This document shows positions 5,582 to 5,764 of a stretch of 5,764 nucleotides of DNA, in pieces. The stretch covers positions 1-5,764 of the forward strand of contig JACRGN010000046.1 of NCBI GenBank assembly GCA_016234205.1. The letters run 5' to 3'. The stretch is from Nitrospinota bacterium. Its GTDB lineage: Bacteria; Nitrospinota; Nitrospinia; UBA9942. The notes under the pieces were generated by a model. That model ran no database searches. It was not told where the DNA came from and saw only the letters and a list, made by a program, of their open reading frames with translations. The position numbers and the translations under genes were made by a program. Position 1 is the stretch's first letter, and each line of letters starts with the position of its first letter.

Positions 5582-5764
5582 ATGCGTCTTCTTTTTTTAT
5601 TTCGTCATCACTATCACAAAGACCGGGATGTATGGACATGGTTTTCAGACCACCGCAAATACATCACAGTCTACAACCTTCCAGCCTATTCTCCCGAATT
5701 CAATGCACTGGAAAGGATTTGGCATTATACCCGTTTGAACGGCACACACAACCGATACTTTGCA
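5582..5764 (+). pseudogene. IS630-like DDE transposase, C-terminal fragment (truncated upstream, continues past window)
   Basis: The frame reads LPAYSPEFNALERIWHYTR followed by THNRYF, the hallmark C-terminal segment of IS630/Tc1-type DDE transposases. E44 of this fragment (in NALERIW) would be the third catalytic acid. YHKDRDVWTWF just before it resembles the segment after the second catalytic aspartate, but the expected D-N pair, about five residues before H12, is absent; that stretch reads LFLFRHHYH. Upstream the frame stays open only to a stop at 5552-5554, so the N-terminal two-thirds, with the other catalytic residues, is missing. This is a 5'-truncated remnant, or a copy broken by frameshift near the T run at 5591-5598. 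Whether the 3' end is intact cannot be seen. The ATG at 5582 is merely the first in frame. Confidence 0.75.

Overview
The window looks like chromosomal DNA of a low-GC, Gram-negative bacterium with respiratory c-type cytochromes. The short repeat families seen here are, from memory, common in uncultured Nitrospirota, Desulfobacterota, Brocadiales and similar sediment or groundwater lineages. The taxon cannot be fixed from the sequence, and this assignment is inference.

Layout, left to right. Positions 1-3254 (minus strand) are one uninterrupted reading frame of 1084 codons for the large, single-chain phosphoribosylformylglycinamidine synthase (PurL/PFAS). It runs off the left edge before its C-terminal glutaminase domain. 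Positions 3255-3357 are a compact divergent intergenic region with a good promoter on each strand, the two -35 boxes overlapping. Positions 3358-4129 (plus strand) are a gene for an exported diheme cytochrome c built from two copies of a 120-residue unit. Its signal peptide and mature part lie in different frames, so the gene is frameshifted as written. Positions 4130-4288 hold a small element with 12-bp terminal inverted repeats flanked by TTTA direct repeats. Positions 4289-5410 (plus) are an intact, canonical alanine dehydrogenase (ald), followed by a probable terminator. Positions 5411-5581 hold no gene. Positions 5582-5764 (plus) are the C-terminal part of an IS630-like DDE transposase that has lost its upstream part and continues past the right edge.

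The most striking feature is inside purL. Seven short repeat elements of different kinds sit within the coding sequence and are translated in frame: 7-bp tandem arrays, an 8-bp array arranged as a large hairpin, a 14-bp duplication and three palindromes. Each lies between conserved enzyme blocks, and the enzyme's visible signature motifs are intact. The pattern resembles the Rickettsia palindromic elements, but with several unrelated repeat families in one essential housekeeping gene. The neighbouring ald and cytochrome genes carry none.

The genes do not form an obvious pathway. PurL serves purine synthesis, Ald interconverts alanine and pyruvate in the cytoplasm, and the cytochrome would act in periplasmic electron transfer. 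Comparisons with E. coli PurL, human PFAS and M. tuberculosis Ald are from memory, not computed alignments.
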